A DNA stretch of 64,000 bases from Paraburkholderia sp. C35 (lineage in GTDB: Bacteria > Pseudomonadota > Gammaproteobacteria > Burkholderiales > Burkholderiaceae). The notes under the pieces were generated by a model. It was given only the letters and a program-made list of their open reading frames with translations, did not search any database and had not been told where the DNA came from. The position numbers and the translations under genes are program-made. The stretch spans positions 62,001-126,000 of the forward strand of contig NZ_QBUY01000003.1 in the NCBI RefSeq assembly GCF_003121405.1, given 5' to 3'. Of the stretch, positions 51,812-60,819 are shown one piece after another (positions within the stretch are counted from its first letter, which is position 1; each line of letters opens with the position of its first letter).

Positions 51812-52093
51812 ATGACAAGGCCACGGATGATTTTCCCGAAAGCACGCAATGCTGTGGCCTCGAAACCCGAGTCGACAGAGGACTATCAGATTTACGCGAC
51901 CTACCGACGCACCACGGACGGTTCATACATGGGTCAGCTCAAGGTCGTGCGCAAGACGGACGGCCGCCTGCTGTTCCCATTTACGGGTGCGCCCGACATC
52001 GGCCCATTCGTCGACGGCGACCTTGCTCGCGAGGCCGCGCAACGTCATGGCGAAACGGTGGTTCAATCGGACCTCGACAATCCCGAACCGTAG
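51812..52093 (+). CDS. conserved hypothetical protein
   Basis: A 93-residue protein with ATG at 51812 after AAGGGAGCTGCAAC. The middle is conserved in feel: YQIYATYRRTTDGSYMGQLKVVRKTDGRLLFPFTGAPDIGPF, suggesting a small beta-rich domain. There is no signal peptide or membrane helix. I recognise it only as a type seen in Burkholderiaceae; function unknown. It is convergent with the diguanylate cyclase gene, 8 bp between stops. Confidence 0.8.
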   Translation: MTRPRMIFPKARNAVASKPESTEDYQIYATYRRTTDGSYMGQLKVVRKTDGRLLFPFTGAPDIGPFVDGDLAREAAQRHGETVVQSDLDNPEP

Positions 52094-52101
52094 GGCAGGA
52101 G

Positions 52102-53691
52102 TTAACACGCGAAAGCGCCGGATGAAGCGGGATCGTCGGCTGGCTTGATCGGCCGGGCAAAGCGAAGGTCGCTCTTGCCCATCTTTTTCGCGACATACAT
52201 CGCACGGTCGGCGTGCAGCAGCAACTGTTCTGCATTGTCGGCATCGTCGGGATAGAGGCTAATGCCGATGCTCGCCGTCACGCCGACGGTATCGCCGTGG
52301 ATCACGATCGGCCTGCCGACCACATCGAGCAGCGCTCGCGCGACCGGCTCGACCTGCTGCACGTTGCGCATGTCTTCCAGAATCACGACGAACTCGTCGC
52401 CGCCCAGACGCGCGACCGTATCGCTTTCGCGCACACCGTGCGCAAGCCGCTCGGAGACGGCTTTCAGCACGTCGTCGCCGACAGAGTGGCCGAGCGTGTC
52501 GTTGATTGCCTTGAAGCCGTCGAGATCGACGAACATCACGGCGATATGTGTACCCGTGCGCCTCGCGCGCGAGATCGCATGTTTGAGGCGCTCGTCGAGC
52601 AGCACGCGATTGGGAAGACCGGTCAGCACGTCGTGCGTAGCGAGATTGCGCAGATGTTCTTCATGCCGATGGCGCTGCGTGATGTCGCTGAGAATCGCGA
52701 CGTAATGCGTATAGCGGCCATTGCGTCCCTGCACGCCGGCAATGGACAGCGACTCCAGATAGATGTCGCCGCTCTTCTTGCGGTTCCATACTTCGCCATG
52801 CCAGTGGCCCGCATCTTTCAGGCTTTGCCAGAACGCGCGATAGAACTCCGCCGACTGGCGGCCTGAACTCAGCAGCCTCGGATTGCGTCCCTGCACATCC
52901 TCCTGCGTGTAACCCGTGACGCGCGTAAAAGCAGGATTGACCCGTTCGATGTTGCCGGCCGAGTCGGTGATCATCACGCCATCCAGCGTCAGATCGAACA
53001 CGCGATTGGCCAGCCACGAGTGGTAGCGCGATTCGCTCAACGCACCGTTACGCTGATGCAGGACCCAGATCGATACGCCGACCGCGCCCATCACACAGAG
53101 CGCGATGCACGCGAATGTCGCCAGAAACATGAGGCGAAAAGTGGATTCGCTGCTATGAGTCAGTTCGGTTGCCTGCCTCGTGTTGGTATCGATGCATTGG
53201 CTAAGCAACGAATCGAAACGGTTCAGATAGTCGATGTTGTCGTCGACCCATCGTGCGGCTGCTGCGTAGTCGCCATGTTCGAGAAGCGTGATCGCCCTGG
53301 TGAGAATCGCGTAGAACTTCGGCAGGTTGTTTGCCAGTTCGTCTGCGAGGCGCGCTTCATCGGTGCCGCTTACGCCGGTCGGGTAATACTCGCTCCATGC
53401 CTTGTCGATTCGCACGGTGTCTGCCTTGACGACTTTCAGCGAGGCGGCCGTCCTTGCGGGATCGCGGAAATGAGTGGCCTTCCAGAATTCACGGCGTGCA
53501 TCGAGTGCTGCAGCGCGCAGTTCGTTCAGCCGCGCGATGGGCAGCATGTTTCCCCAGTACAGCGCATTCATATATCCGTCGAGCCTTGAAAGACCCGCCA
53601 TGCCACAGCTTGCGAGCACAGTCAGCACAGCAACGCTGGCGAACAGGACGCCAGCGATCCGGAAGCGGTAGAGACGCGTAATGGTTTTCAT
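52102..53691 (-). CDS. membrane PAS-GGDEF diguanylate cyclase
   Basis: The 529-residue protein has membrane helices at about 12-32 and 185-210. They enclose a helical periplasmic sensor rich in Ala/Arg/Asp, as in four-helix-bundle chemoreceptor-like sensors. A PAS domain (about 230-345) is followed by a GGDEF domain (about 355-515) with the motif GGDEF in RLGGDEFVVIL. It should make c-di-GMP in response to a periplasmic signal. The start is placed at MKTITR (53691), before the first helix; a longer frame to 53724 is possible. No clear ribosome site is seen at either. Confidence 0.9.
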   Translation of the reverse strand: MKTITRLYRFRIAGVLFASVAVLTVLASCGMAGLSRLDGYMNALYWGNMLPIARLNELRAAALDARREFWKATHFRDPARTAASLKVVKADTVRIDKAWSEYYPTGVSGTDEARLADELANNLPKFYAILTRAITLLEHGDYAAAARWVDDNIDYLNRFDSLLSQCIDTNTRQATELTHSSESTFRLMFLATFACIALCVMGAVGVSIWVLHQRNGALSESRYHSWLANRVFDLTLDGVMITDSAGNIERVNPAFTRVTGYTQEDVQGRNPRLLSSGRQSAEFYRAFWQSLKDAGHWHGEVWNRKKSGDIYLESLSIAGVQGRNGRYTHYVAILSDITQRHRHEEHLRNLATHDVLTGLPNRVLLDERLKHAISRARRTGTHIAVMFVDLDGFKAINDTLGHSVGDDVLKAVSERLAHGVRESDTVARLGGDEFVVILEDMRNVQQVEPVARALLDVVGRPIVIHGDTVGVTASIGISLYPDDADNAEQLLLHADRAMYVAKKMGKSDLRFARPIKPADDPASSGAFAC

Positions 53692-53923
53692 GCAAATCGA
53701 AAAGCTAAGCAGCGCGAGCAGCATCGCGCGAACGTGAGATTGACGATAAAACAGGCTGCCTACAATGATTTTTGTCAGCGGCGTTTCGGGACTGCGCGAG
53801 CATCGAATCGGAATGGACGTGCTGGCGCGAGCGGGCAGTCCATCAGCAGCCGCGAGAATCCGCTGCCTATAATCACTCGACGATTCCTGCGCGACATGCG
53901 CAACAGGACTACGGAGGCAAACG

Positions 53924-54664
53924 ATGAAACAGAGCAGCGCATTGGTGATCGGCGTAGGTGCCGAACAGGGTCTGGGTGCGGCGTTGTGCAGGAAGATCGC
54001 CGCGAATGGGTATCACGTTTATGTCGCGGGACGCACGCAGGCAAAGCTCGACCGTGTGACGAACGATATCGTCAGCCGAGGTGGATCAGCTGAGTCGTTC
54101 GTGATGGACGGTGCGTCGGAAGCGGACATCATGCGTCTTTACGACAAGGCGATGGCGCCGCCTGACGCGATCGACGTGCCGTCTCTTGTCGTCTACAACG
54201 TCGGCAACAACCTCCAGGTGCCGTTTCGCGACCTGACGGAAGCGCAGATGCTGGACTTTCTGCGCTCGGGGCCCGTCGGTGGCTTCCTGGTCGGACGTGA
54301 AGCCGCACGGCGTCTCGCACCGCTAGGACGCGGCACGGTGATCTTCACGGGTGCGTCGGCGAGTCTGCGTGGCAAGCCCGGCTTCGCGCATTTCTCCGCA
54401 GCGAAAGCAGGCCTTCGGATGGTCGCGCAAAGCATGGCGCGGGAATTCGGCCCGCTTGGGCTGCATGTGGCGCACGTGGTGATCGATGGTGGCATCGACG
54501 GTGAGCGCGTGCACAGCCGGCGTCCGCAAGCCGCCGCCGAGCGCGGCGAAAACGGTCTGCTGAATATCGACGCGATCGCTGAAGCGTACTGGCAGCTTCA
54601 TATGCAGCATCCATCGGCATGGACGCACGAACTCGATCTGCGACCATTCAAGGAATCGTTCTGA
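53924..54664 (+). CDS. SDR-family protein with Phe at the catalytic Tyr
   Basis: A 246-residue short-chain dehydrogenase/reductase. The NAD(P)-binding loop is GVGAEQGLGAAL (10-21) and the NNxG-like segment is YNVGNN (91-96). The catalytic YxxxK position reads Phe157-x3-Lys161 (GFAHFSAAKAG), so the general acid Tyr is missing while the Lys is kept. The activity may be lost or changed. The ATG at 53924 follows GGAGGCAAACG. It is a single gene facing hpnR. Confidence 0.9.
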   Translation: MKQSSALVIGVGAEQGLGAALCRKIAANGYHVYVAGRTQAKLDRVTNDIVSRGGSAESFVMDGASEADIMRLYDKAMAPPDAIDVPSLVVYNVGNNLQVPFRDLTEAQMLDFLRSGPVGGFLVGREAARRLAPLGRGTVIFTGASASLRGKPGFAHFSAAKAGLRMVAQSMAREFGPLGLHVAHVVIDGGIDGERVHSRRPQAAAERGENGLLNIDAIAEAYWQLHMQHPSAWTHELDLRPFKESF

Positions 54665-54691
54665 ACCAACTCCGAAGAAGCGTCCCGCGCG

Positions 54692-56236
54692 TTATCGGCC
54701 CGCTCCCATGCGGCTCTCGTCGACGAACGTTTCGGTGGCATCGTCGATCTTGCGGCCCTTGCGCCCTGTCGGGCCATGCACGTACAGCACCTTGACGTTG
54801 CTCTGTTCTGGCCGCTGCGCGGGCGGCGGCGTCATCTCGTAGCGTACTTCGCGCGCGTGATCGCTGAGTTGCAGATTCGGATTGAACACCGAGTTGAAAC
54901 GCCACAGCATGCGCACGAAGTTGGTTTGCCCGCGCATCAGCAGCGAAGCGGCTTCGCCCGCCGCGCGATACAGCGCGCCCCAGCCGAGATGCTTGCGGTT
55001 GAGCACCTGCTGCGTGCGCACCAGTTCGCCGTAGAACTCGGGTAAGGGCAGCTTCGTCGGCAGCACGGCGTGCTGGATGTCGTAGAGCCGGTAATCGAGG
55101 CTCGTCAGCGGCCGCTCCTCACGCAGCCAGATTTCCGTGCCCGGATACGGCGTGTTCACGCTGATGTTCACGATCTCGGGAATGTCCAGGCACCATTGCC
55201 GGATCGTCTCGAAGCGTTCGTGATCCCAGTCCGGATCGGCAATCAGATTGACGGCCACCGTGATGCCGAGCGAGCGCGCGAACGCGAGCGCCTCGAAATT
55301 CTTGTCCACGTTGATGCGCTTGCGGAACGCCTTCAGCCCTTCTGCATCGACGGCCTCGAGGCCGATGAACATGTATTGAAGGCCAAGCGTGCGCCAGTAT
55401 TCGAACACTTCCTTGTTGCGCAGGAGCACGTCGCCGCGCGTTTCGAGGTAGTACTTCTTGTGAATGCCGCGCCGCTCCACTTCGCGTCCGATTGCCATGC
55501 CGTGATCGGCATGCACGAACGCGACATCATCGACGATAAACACGCCCGGCTCGCGGATCGACGCCAGTTCGTCGGCGACCACTTCGGGGCTGCGCGAGCG
55601 GTAGCTGCGTCCGTAGAACGTCCACGCGCTGCAGAACGTGCAATCCCATGGACAGCCGCGCGCAAATTCAATCGACGCACAGGGATCGAGCACGCCGATG
55701 AAGTATTTACGGCGGTGCCGCAGCAGATCGCGGGCGGGGCGGATCTGGTCGAGGCTTTCGGTGAAGCCGGGCGGCGGCCCTTCGCCGTCGCGGGTGGTCA
55801 CGCCCGGAATCCGCAGCAGGTTGTCCTTGTTTGCGACAGCCGCGAGCAGCTCGACCACTTTCGCTTCGCCTTCGCCCTTGAGCACGCAATCGATCGCGCC
55901 GTCCGCATGCCGCAACATGTCTTTCGCCGTGAACGACGCGCTGTGTCCGCCGACGAACACGAAACAGCCCGGCAACAATGCCTTGATCGATTTCGACAAA
56001 TCGATGATTTCGGGAATGTTGGCGAGATAGTTGCCCGAGAAACAGACCACGTCGGGTCGCCACGTGCGGACCAGTTTGTGCAGTGCGTGATGGGATTCGA
56101 CCTGCAGGTCGATCAGGCGGATATCGTGGCCGGCTTCGCGTATCACGGCGGCGACCGTTTCGAGTCCGAGCGGCTCGAGCCGCAGATACACACGCGTGTA
56201 CATCAGGCCACTGGGGTGAACAGCGAGCACCTTCAT
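54692..56236 (-). CDS. hpnR: hopanoid C-3 methylase HpnR
   Basis: The 514-residue product has an N-terminal B12-binding domain (about 1-125) with FVGGHSASF. The radical-SAM domain has CxxxCxxC at Cys195, Cys199 and Cys202 (ARGCPWDCTFCSAW). The central stretch KYFIGVLDPCASIEFARG and the C-terminal region DYRLYDIQHAVLPTKLPL are characteristic of HpnR. HpnR methylates hopanoids at C-3. It lies about 35 kb from shc, across the replication origin, and is not in an operon with other hpn genes. It should act after Shc on hopene-derived lipids in the membrane. Confidence 0.9.
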   Translation of the reverse strand: MKVLAVHPSGLMYTRVYLRLEPLGLETVAAVIREAGHDIRLIDLQVESHHALHKLVRTWRPDVVCFSGNYLANIPEIIDLSKSIKALLPGCFVFVGGHSASFTAKDMLRHADGAIDCVLKGEGEAKVVELLAAVANKDNLLRIPGVTTRDGEGPPPGFTESLDQIRPARDLLRHRRKYFIGVLDPCASIEFARGCPWDCTFCSAWTFYGRSYRSRSPEVVADELASIREPGVFIVDDVAFVHADHGMAIGREVERRGIHKKYYLETRGDVLLRNKEVFEYWRTLGLQYMFIGLEAVDAEGLKAFRKRINVDKNFEALAFARSLGITVAVNLIADPDWDHERFETIRQWCLDIPEIVNISVNTPYPGTEIWLREERPLTSLDYRLYDIQHAVLPTKLPLPEFYGELVRTQQVLNRKHLGWGALYRAAGEAASLLMRGQTNFVRMLWRFNSVFNPNLQLSDHAREVRYEMTPPPAQRPEQSNVKVLYVHGPTGRKGRKIDDATETFVDESRMGAGR

Positions 56237-56417
56237 GAGATCTCCTTGCGGCGGAAAGGGCGCGCGCTGGGAGGCTGCGTGCCGGACTTTCGTGCTGGTA
56301 TCCCTGGTACGGGTCGACTGCTGAGCCTGTGCGTCCTGCCGGACCTCACCGCAGTGGGCTCTATCTGATTCTACTTGTCATCGGTTGGACTTGCTCGGTG
56401 GCGGGCGTGCAGGCAAA

Positions 56418-56434
56418 GGTGAGGGTTTTCGGGA
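56418..56434 (-). repeat. solitary iteron core
   Basis: GGTGA-GGGTTTT-CGGGA, preceded by AAA, in the gap between hpnR and the MFS gene (56237-56525), some 19 kb from the main array. Confidence 0.88.
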
Positions 56435-56525
56435 GCGGAGAGGTGGCCTGCAGCGCCCGGTTATGCAATGCGTGGCTTGATCGTCTGTTGAGCGTGGATC
56501 GGGCTTTCCGTTATGGCCGCCGAGA

Positions 56526-57863
56526 TCACTGCCCAGGATGCCGCCAATCCTCCCACCAGTCGCGCACGCGCAGCGCAATGCGTTTCCACGGTGGATCGGC
56601 GAACAGGATCAGCGAGCCGAGCGCGAGGCATCCACACACCAGAAACGTCCCGCGATAGCCAAGGCCCGCCACCAGCACACCCGACAACACGCCCGACAGG
56701 ATCGACCCAACCCGCGACGCGTTGAAGAACAGCGCCGTCGCCGCGCCAGGCGAACGCGGCATCAGATCCTGCATGTACGTCATGCCGAGACACGACGTGA
56801 CGGCCACCACGAACGCATTGAATGCCTGCATGGGGATCAGCACGTTGATCGTGCCCGCCGCCGCGACGGCAATGAAATACACGACGTGTACCGCCGCACA
56901 CGCAGCCAGCCAGCGCAGTTTGTTGAGCGTCGAGCCGCGCGCGCCGAGCGCAAGCATCATCGGGATTTCGAGGAAGGCGCCGAGGCCGAGCATGATCGAC
57001 ACGTCGAGCCGCGTGCCTTTCAGGCCATGCACGACATAGAGCGGCAACACGATCATCGTCGCGTTTGCGGCGAGACCGATCAGCGTCAGCGCGACGACTG
57101 AGCGCCAGATTTGCCGCTGCGTGCCGGGCGCATGAGTTGGCGAAGGCGGCGGCGCCTTGGCAGGTTCGGCGGCTTCTGCAGATTCCGCGGGTTCGGCAGG
57201 TTCGGTGACGGTCGTCACTTCGAGCGACGAAGCAGGATCGCCTGCATAGTGCTTCGGCGCGCTGTGTGGGTCGCCGGCAGGCGATTCGCGCATGCGCCAC
57301 ACGATCACACCGCATGCCGCGAAGCACGCAGCCGCAAACAGGAACAGCCCGTAAAAGCCCGCGCCCGCCAGCACTAGCGCGCCGACGGAAGGCCCGAACA
57401 CCCACGCCATCGATAGCACCGTGCGCAGTGTCGCAAGCGCAAACGAGCGCTCTGCTTCGTCATGCACGGGCAGCGCCGCGCGGCCAAACGAAAACACCAG
57501 CGACATCGCCGAGCCGCCCGCACCGAGAAACGCGACGCCGATGGCAAGCAGCGTCGGATAGTTGCGCACGAAACAAAGCAGCAGAAAACCAAGCGATGCC
57601 GCGATCAGTGCCGCCAGCAGCAATCCGCGATGATGCCCGTGTTTATCGGACCATTTGCCCGCCCATGCGCTCGCAATCACGCCGCTCGCCGCGATCAAGG
57701 TCATGAACAGACCGAGCTTCAGGGGCGTCATGCCCGCCTGCTCGACGCCGAACAGCGACAGATACGGCGCGGTGAACGACATCGCGATGCCTAGCATCAG
57801 CGTCGCACCGGCAAGCGGCATGAAAGAGGGGATGCGCGTGAGACTGGCGAAGCGGGAGTTCAT
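56526..57863 (-). CDS. MFS transporter
   Basis: A 445-residue major facilitator with two groups of six membrane helices. The loop between helices 2 and 3 has the MFS motif GKWSDKHGHHRG. A long cytoplasmic linker (about 193-250) is rich in Glu/Pro/Ala (EPAEPAESAEAAEPAKAPP) and probably disordered. Overall it resembles sugar-efflux (SetA-type) exporters, but the substrate is not shown by sequence or context. The start at 57863 is chosen at MNSRFASL; the longer frame adds an unlikely basic tail. Confidence 0.88.
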   Translation of the reverse strand: MNSRFASLTRIPSFMPLAGATLMLGIAMSFTAPYLSLFGVEQAGMTPLKLGLFMTLIAASGVIASAWAGKWSDKHGHHRGLLLAALIAASLGFLLLCFVRNYPTLLAIGVAFLGAGGSAMSLVFSFGRAALPVHDEAERSFALATLRTVLSMAWVFGPSVGALVLAGAGFYGLFLFAAACFAACGVIVWRMRESPAGDPHSAPKHYAGDPASSLEVTTVTEPAEPAESAEAAEPAKAPPPSPTHAPGTQRQIWRSVVALTLIGLAANATMIVLPLYVVHGLKGTRLDVSIMLGLGAFLEIPMMLALGARGSTLNKLRWLAACAAVHVVYFIAVAAAGTINVLIPMQAFNAFVVAVTSCLGMTYMQDLMPRSPGAATALFFNASRVGSILSGVLSGVLVAGLGYRGTFLVCGCLALGSLILFADPPWKRIALRVRDWWEDWRHPGQ

Positions 57864-58077
57864 CGAGGGCGCGTGTTCGAACTGTGGGATGCGCACGCTG
57901 GCGGTGACGCGCGTACGAACAGGCATTGTCGGACGCAATGCGCATCGTGCGCAACGCCGTTTCGTTACGAAGTGCAAAGAATGCGCGTCGCATGCGTGAA
58001 AACGTCAGAAGCCCGCCCGCGATCAAGGGCAAGCGAAGCGTAATCACGCGCAGCGCTTAGACTGTTCGGCTCATGAC

Positions 58078-58623
58078 ATGAGCGCGCAAAAAATGGCCGA
58101 ACTCAAAGACTCGATCGAATCCTACATATTGGCGAAGGACGGCAATCGTCCACACCTGTTGGCCGATGCGTTCGCGCCAGATGCATCTTTGGCAATGACG
58201 GTGAAAACGGATGCCATCACGTTTCCGCAGGAAACGCACGGGCGCGATGCCATTGCGTCGGTGCTGGTCAGCGACTTCGCGCTGAAGTACGAGAACATCT
58301 ACACGTTCTGCGTCGGCGCGGTGCCTGCCGAAGGCGAGCGCATGTTTTCATGCGACTGGCTGGTTTGCATGACGGAGAAGGCGACGGGTGCAGCGCGCGT
58401 CGGCTATGGCCGTTACGACTGGGCGGGCGATGCGCAATCGTCGCGCGTGACGCGGCTGCACATCACGATCGAAGCGATGACGACGCTGCCGGCGACGCAA
58501 GCCGACAGCCTGTTGCGCTGGGCCAGCCGCTTGCCGTATCCCTGGTGCGCACGCGACGCGCTGCAAATCGACGTGCCCGACATCGACACGATCCAGCGCA
58601 TCATCGCGCAACTGGCGCGCTAA
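58078..58623 (+). CDS. SnoaL/NTF2-like protein
   Basis: The 181-residue protein has an NTF2-like fold: MAELKDSIESYILAKDGNRPHLLADAFAPDASLAM, then the central THGRDAIASVLVSDF and a late strand run RMFSCDWLVCMTE and ARVGYGRYDWAGD. Function unknown. Start at 58078 (MSAQKMAEL); an ATG five codons later is possible. It is convergent with the LD-carboxypeptidase gene, with which its stop overlaps by 4 bp. Confidence 0.82.
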   Translation: MSAQKMAELKDSIESYILAKDGNRPHLLADAFAPDASLAMTVKTDAITFPQETHGRDAIASVLVSDFALKYENIYTFCVGAVPAEGERMFSCDWLVCMTEKATGAARVGYGRYDWAGDAQSSRVTRLHITIEAMTTLPATQADSLLRWASRLPYPWCARDALQIDVPDIDTIQRIIAQLAR

Positions 58624-59489
58624 CGTACCAGCTGATCGCCTTCGAGCGCTGCAGGCGCACCGTACGTCCACGCATGATTCTGCGTGCCGTGGCCGATCGG
58701 GAAGCCTGCATAAATCGGTACGTTATAGGGTTTCAGCAGATCGACGAGCATGTCGTGGAGCGTGAAGTCTGCGTTTTGCGGCAACGGGCAGCGGATAAAA
58801 TCGCCGAGCACGAATGCACGCGCGCCGTCGAACACGCCTGCTTCACGCAACTGCATGATGCTGCGGTCGATCCGGTAAGCCAGCTCGGTGACGTCTTCGA
58901 GCAGCACGATGGCGCCGTCGCAGCGCGCCTGCCATTGCGTGCCCGCGAGACTCGCCATCACGGTGATATTGCCGCCCGCCAGATGTCCTTCTACGCGGCG
59001 TGTATCCGAAGAATCATGTAGACGCTGCAGTGCCACGGGCGCCGCGCGCTCTCCGCGCAACTCGGCGAGCACGCTGGCGCGCGAAGCATCGTCATGTTTG
59101 ATCGCGAGTCCGTTCAAGGTCGGACCGTGGATCACGCGCACATCCGGCATGCCGTGCAGCGCGCCGAACAATGCCGTCGCGTCCGAAAAGCCCACCAGTG
59201 TTTTCTCGCACGGCACGGCTTCGGGTACGGCGCGCAGCGTGTAAATGCTGCCGTAGCCGCCGCGCGCGACCCACACGATATCGACATCAGGATCGGTCAG
59301 CGCGCGATGCAGATCGGCGGCGCGGTCTTCATGCTTGCCCGCGTGATAGCGGAAGCGATCGCGCACATGCGCGCCGACCTGCACGCGCAGCCCCCAGCTT
59401 TCGAGCAGCGCGATGCTCTGCTCGACATGCTCCATATCGGGCACGCCCGCCGGCGCAACGACAGCAACTGTCTTGCCTTCCAGCGTCAT
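58620..59489 (-). CDS. ldcA: LD-carboxypeptidase (S66 family)
   Basis: A 289-residue S66 peptidase that trims the terminal D-alanine of murein tetrapeptides during recycling in the cytoplasm. Family segments are VAVVAPAGVPD, the VARGGYGSIYTL block, GFSDATALFGALHG, and a C-terminal Glu/His region with LLEDVTELAYRIDRSIMQL and GFPIGHGTQNHAWTYG. The length fits LdcA. Its start overlaps the ankyrin-protein stop (ATGA at 59486-59489), so the two are co-translated. Confidence 0.92.
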   Translation of the reverse strand: MTLEGKTVAVVAPAGVPDMEHVEQSIALLESWGLRVQVGAHVRDRFRYHAGKHEDRAADLHRALTDPDVDIVWVARGGYGSIYTLRAVPEAVPCEKTLVGFSDATALFGALHGMPDVRVIHGPTLNGLAIKHDDASRASVLAELRGERAAPVALQRLHDSSDTRRVEGHLAGGNITVMASLAGTQWQARCDGAIVLLEDVTELAYRIDRSIMQLREAGVFDGARAFVLGDFIRCPLPQNADFTLHDMLVDLLKPYNVPIYAGFPIGHGTQNHAWTYGAPAALEGDQLVR

Positions 59490-60013
59490 GCGCCCGCCTT
59501 CTTCGCGAGCAGCGCAGCGGTTTCAGGGGCACCCATGCGCGCCGCTGCGTCGGCAGCCGACACACCGTTCGCATCGCGCGCATCGGGATTCGCACCATGC
59601 GCGAGCAGCAGTTCGACCATTTCCGTGCGATTGAACATCGCGGCGACCATCAACGCAGTGCGTCCATCCGGCGATGCACCTTCGACGTCCGCGCCATGCG
59701 CGAGCAAGGTCTCCACGACCTCCTTGAAACCTTTGAAGGCGGCGCCTGCAAGCGGTGTCTGTCCGTTGTCGTTGCGCAGGTTCGCGTCGGCGCCGCGTTC
59801 GAGCAGCACGCGCACAGCGTCGGCATGACCGTGATAGGCGGCGAGCATCACGAGGCTGTCGCCTTTCTCGTTGCGCAGATTCGGCGGTGCGCCTTTCTCG
59901 ATGACGGCTGCGAGCATGTTCGCTTCGCCACGCCGGGCTGCGTCGAAAATTTCGCGCGCCACTTCGAGCAGCTCGGGATCGATGTCCTCGGGGCTGCGCT
60001 TGTCGTCTGTCAT
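59486..60013 (-). CDS. ankyrin-repeat protein
   Basis: The 175-residue protein has four ankyrin repeats from about residue 40 to 170, for example GDSLVMLAAYHGHADAVRVLLERGADANLRN and GRTALMVAAMFNRTEMVELLLAHGANPDARD. It is probably cytosolic and acts through protein binding. The ATG at 60013 follows GGAGAGCCTTC; the frame to 60382 crosses an iteron. It overlaps the LD-carboxypeptidase gene by 4 nt, which hints that it regulates or partners that enzyme. Confidence 0.9.
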   Translation of the reverse strand: MTDDKRSPEDIDPELLEVAREIFDAARRGEANMLAAVIEKGAPPNLRNEKGDSLVMLAAYHGHADAVRVLLERGADANLRNDNGQTPLAGAAFKGFKEVVETLLAHGADVEGASPDGRTALMVAAMFNRTEMVELLLAHGANPDARDANGVSAADAAARMGAPETAALLAKKAGA

Positions 60014-60181
60014 GAAGGCTCTCCACTGTCGGGCAACGTCCACCGCTGAGGCGGTGCGTCGGGTACAGCAGAGGATACAGGCAATGCCTGTTTGATGCTG
60101 TGCTTGCCCGGAGCCCGCTTCGCGTTGCGAAGCGATGTGTGCCGGCACAGGCAGACGCGCAATATCACGCGCGTCGACAAC

Positions 60182-60198
60182 GGTGAGGACTTTCGGGA
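60182..60198 (-). repeat. solitary iteron core
   Basis: GGTGA-GGACTTT-CGGGA, followed by GC, in the gap between the ankyrin gene and the next minus-strand gene. It is the most distant core seen, 23 kb from the array. Confidence 0.86.
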
Positions 60199-60216
60199 GC
60201 CGATGTCCCCTGGCCG

Positions 60217-60681
60217 TTACGCCTGCTTGCGCAGGGTCGGCTGGGCGTCGCCGTTCGCCATGATGCGGTCGAGGCGGGCGCTCGCGTCCGTCAGCGAACT
60301 GAGCGGCGCACGCTGCAGCTGCGCGTCGTACGTGCTGACGATGTGCGAGAACAGCTCGACATGCGCGTCGTCGAGACACCACACGTCGCTTGCCCGGCCG
60401 CGCTCGAAGGTGACGGCGAGCGCCTGATCAGCGGTGCGCAGCTGTTCGTAGGTCATCTCACCGTAACCGAGGTCGCACAGGAAGCCTGTCAGCAACATTG
60501 TCTGGGTGAGCGTCTGTGCGGCGCTCATGCTGCCTGCACCGCGGCGCAGCGCGTCTAGCGCGATGTGCACGGGCAGAATCAGCTCGACGGCCATGCTGCG
60601 CGGGATGGGCAGCAGCAATGCCTTTGCCTGCCGCGCGCGCGCTGCCTGGTTGCTGCCGGGAAAAGGAATGGTTTTGGCCAT
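60217..60681 (-). CDS. conserved hypothetical protein
   Basis: A 154-residue mainly helical protein. Residues 1-30 read MAKTIPFPGSNQAARARQAKALLL, a basic start, followed by helices including VELILPVHIALDALRRGAGSMSAAQTLTQTMLLTGFLCDLGYGEM. No helix-turn-helix is convincing, though similar proteins in this family of bacteria are sometimes labelled regulators. The start is the ATG at 60681. Nothing in the context gives a function. Confidence 0.78.
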   Translation of the reverse strand: MAKTIPFPGSNQAARARQAKALLLPIPRSMAVELILPVHIALDALRRGAGSMSAAQTLTQTMLLTGFLCDLGYGEMTYEQLRTADQALAVTFERGRASDVWCLDDAHVELFSHIVSTYDAQLQRAPLSSLTDASARLDRIMANGDAQPTLRKQA

Positions 60682-60819
60682 GTCGCCTGCTCGAAATTGG
60701 GAATGCTCTAGCGATAACGGCGTGTTGCGGAAAAGGTTGAGGGCTGATTTCCCTAAACCGCAAACGTTTGTCGAAAGTCATCTCTTTCTGGCAGGGGCGA
60801 CGGCGGGGGCGAAGCCGCC

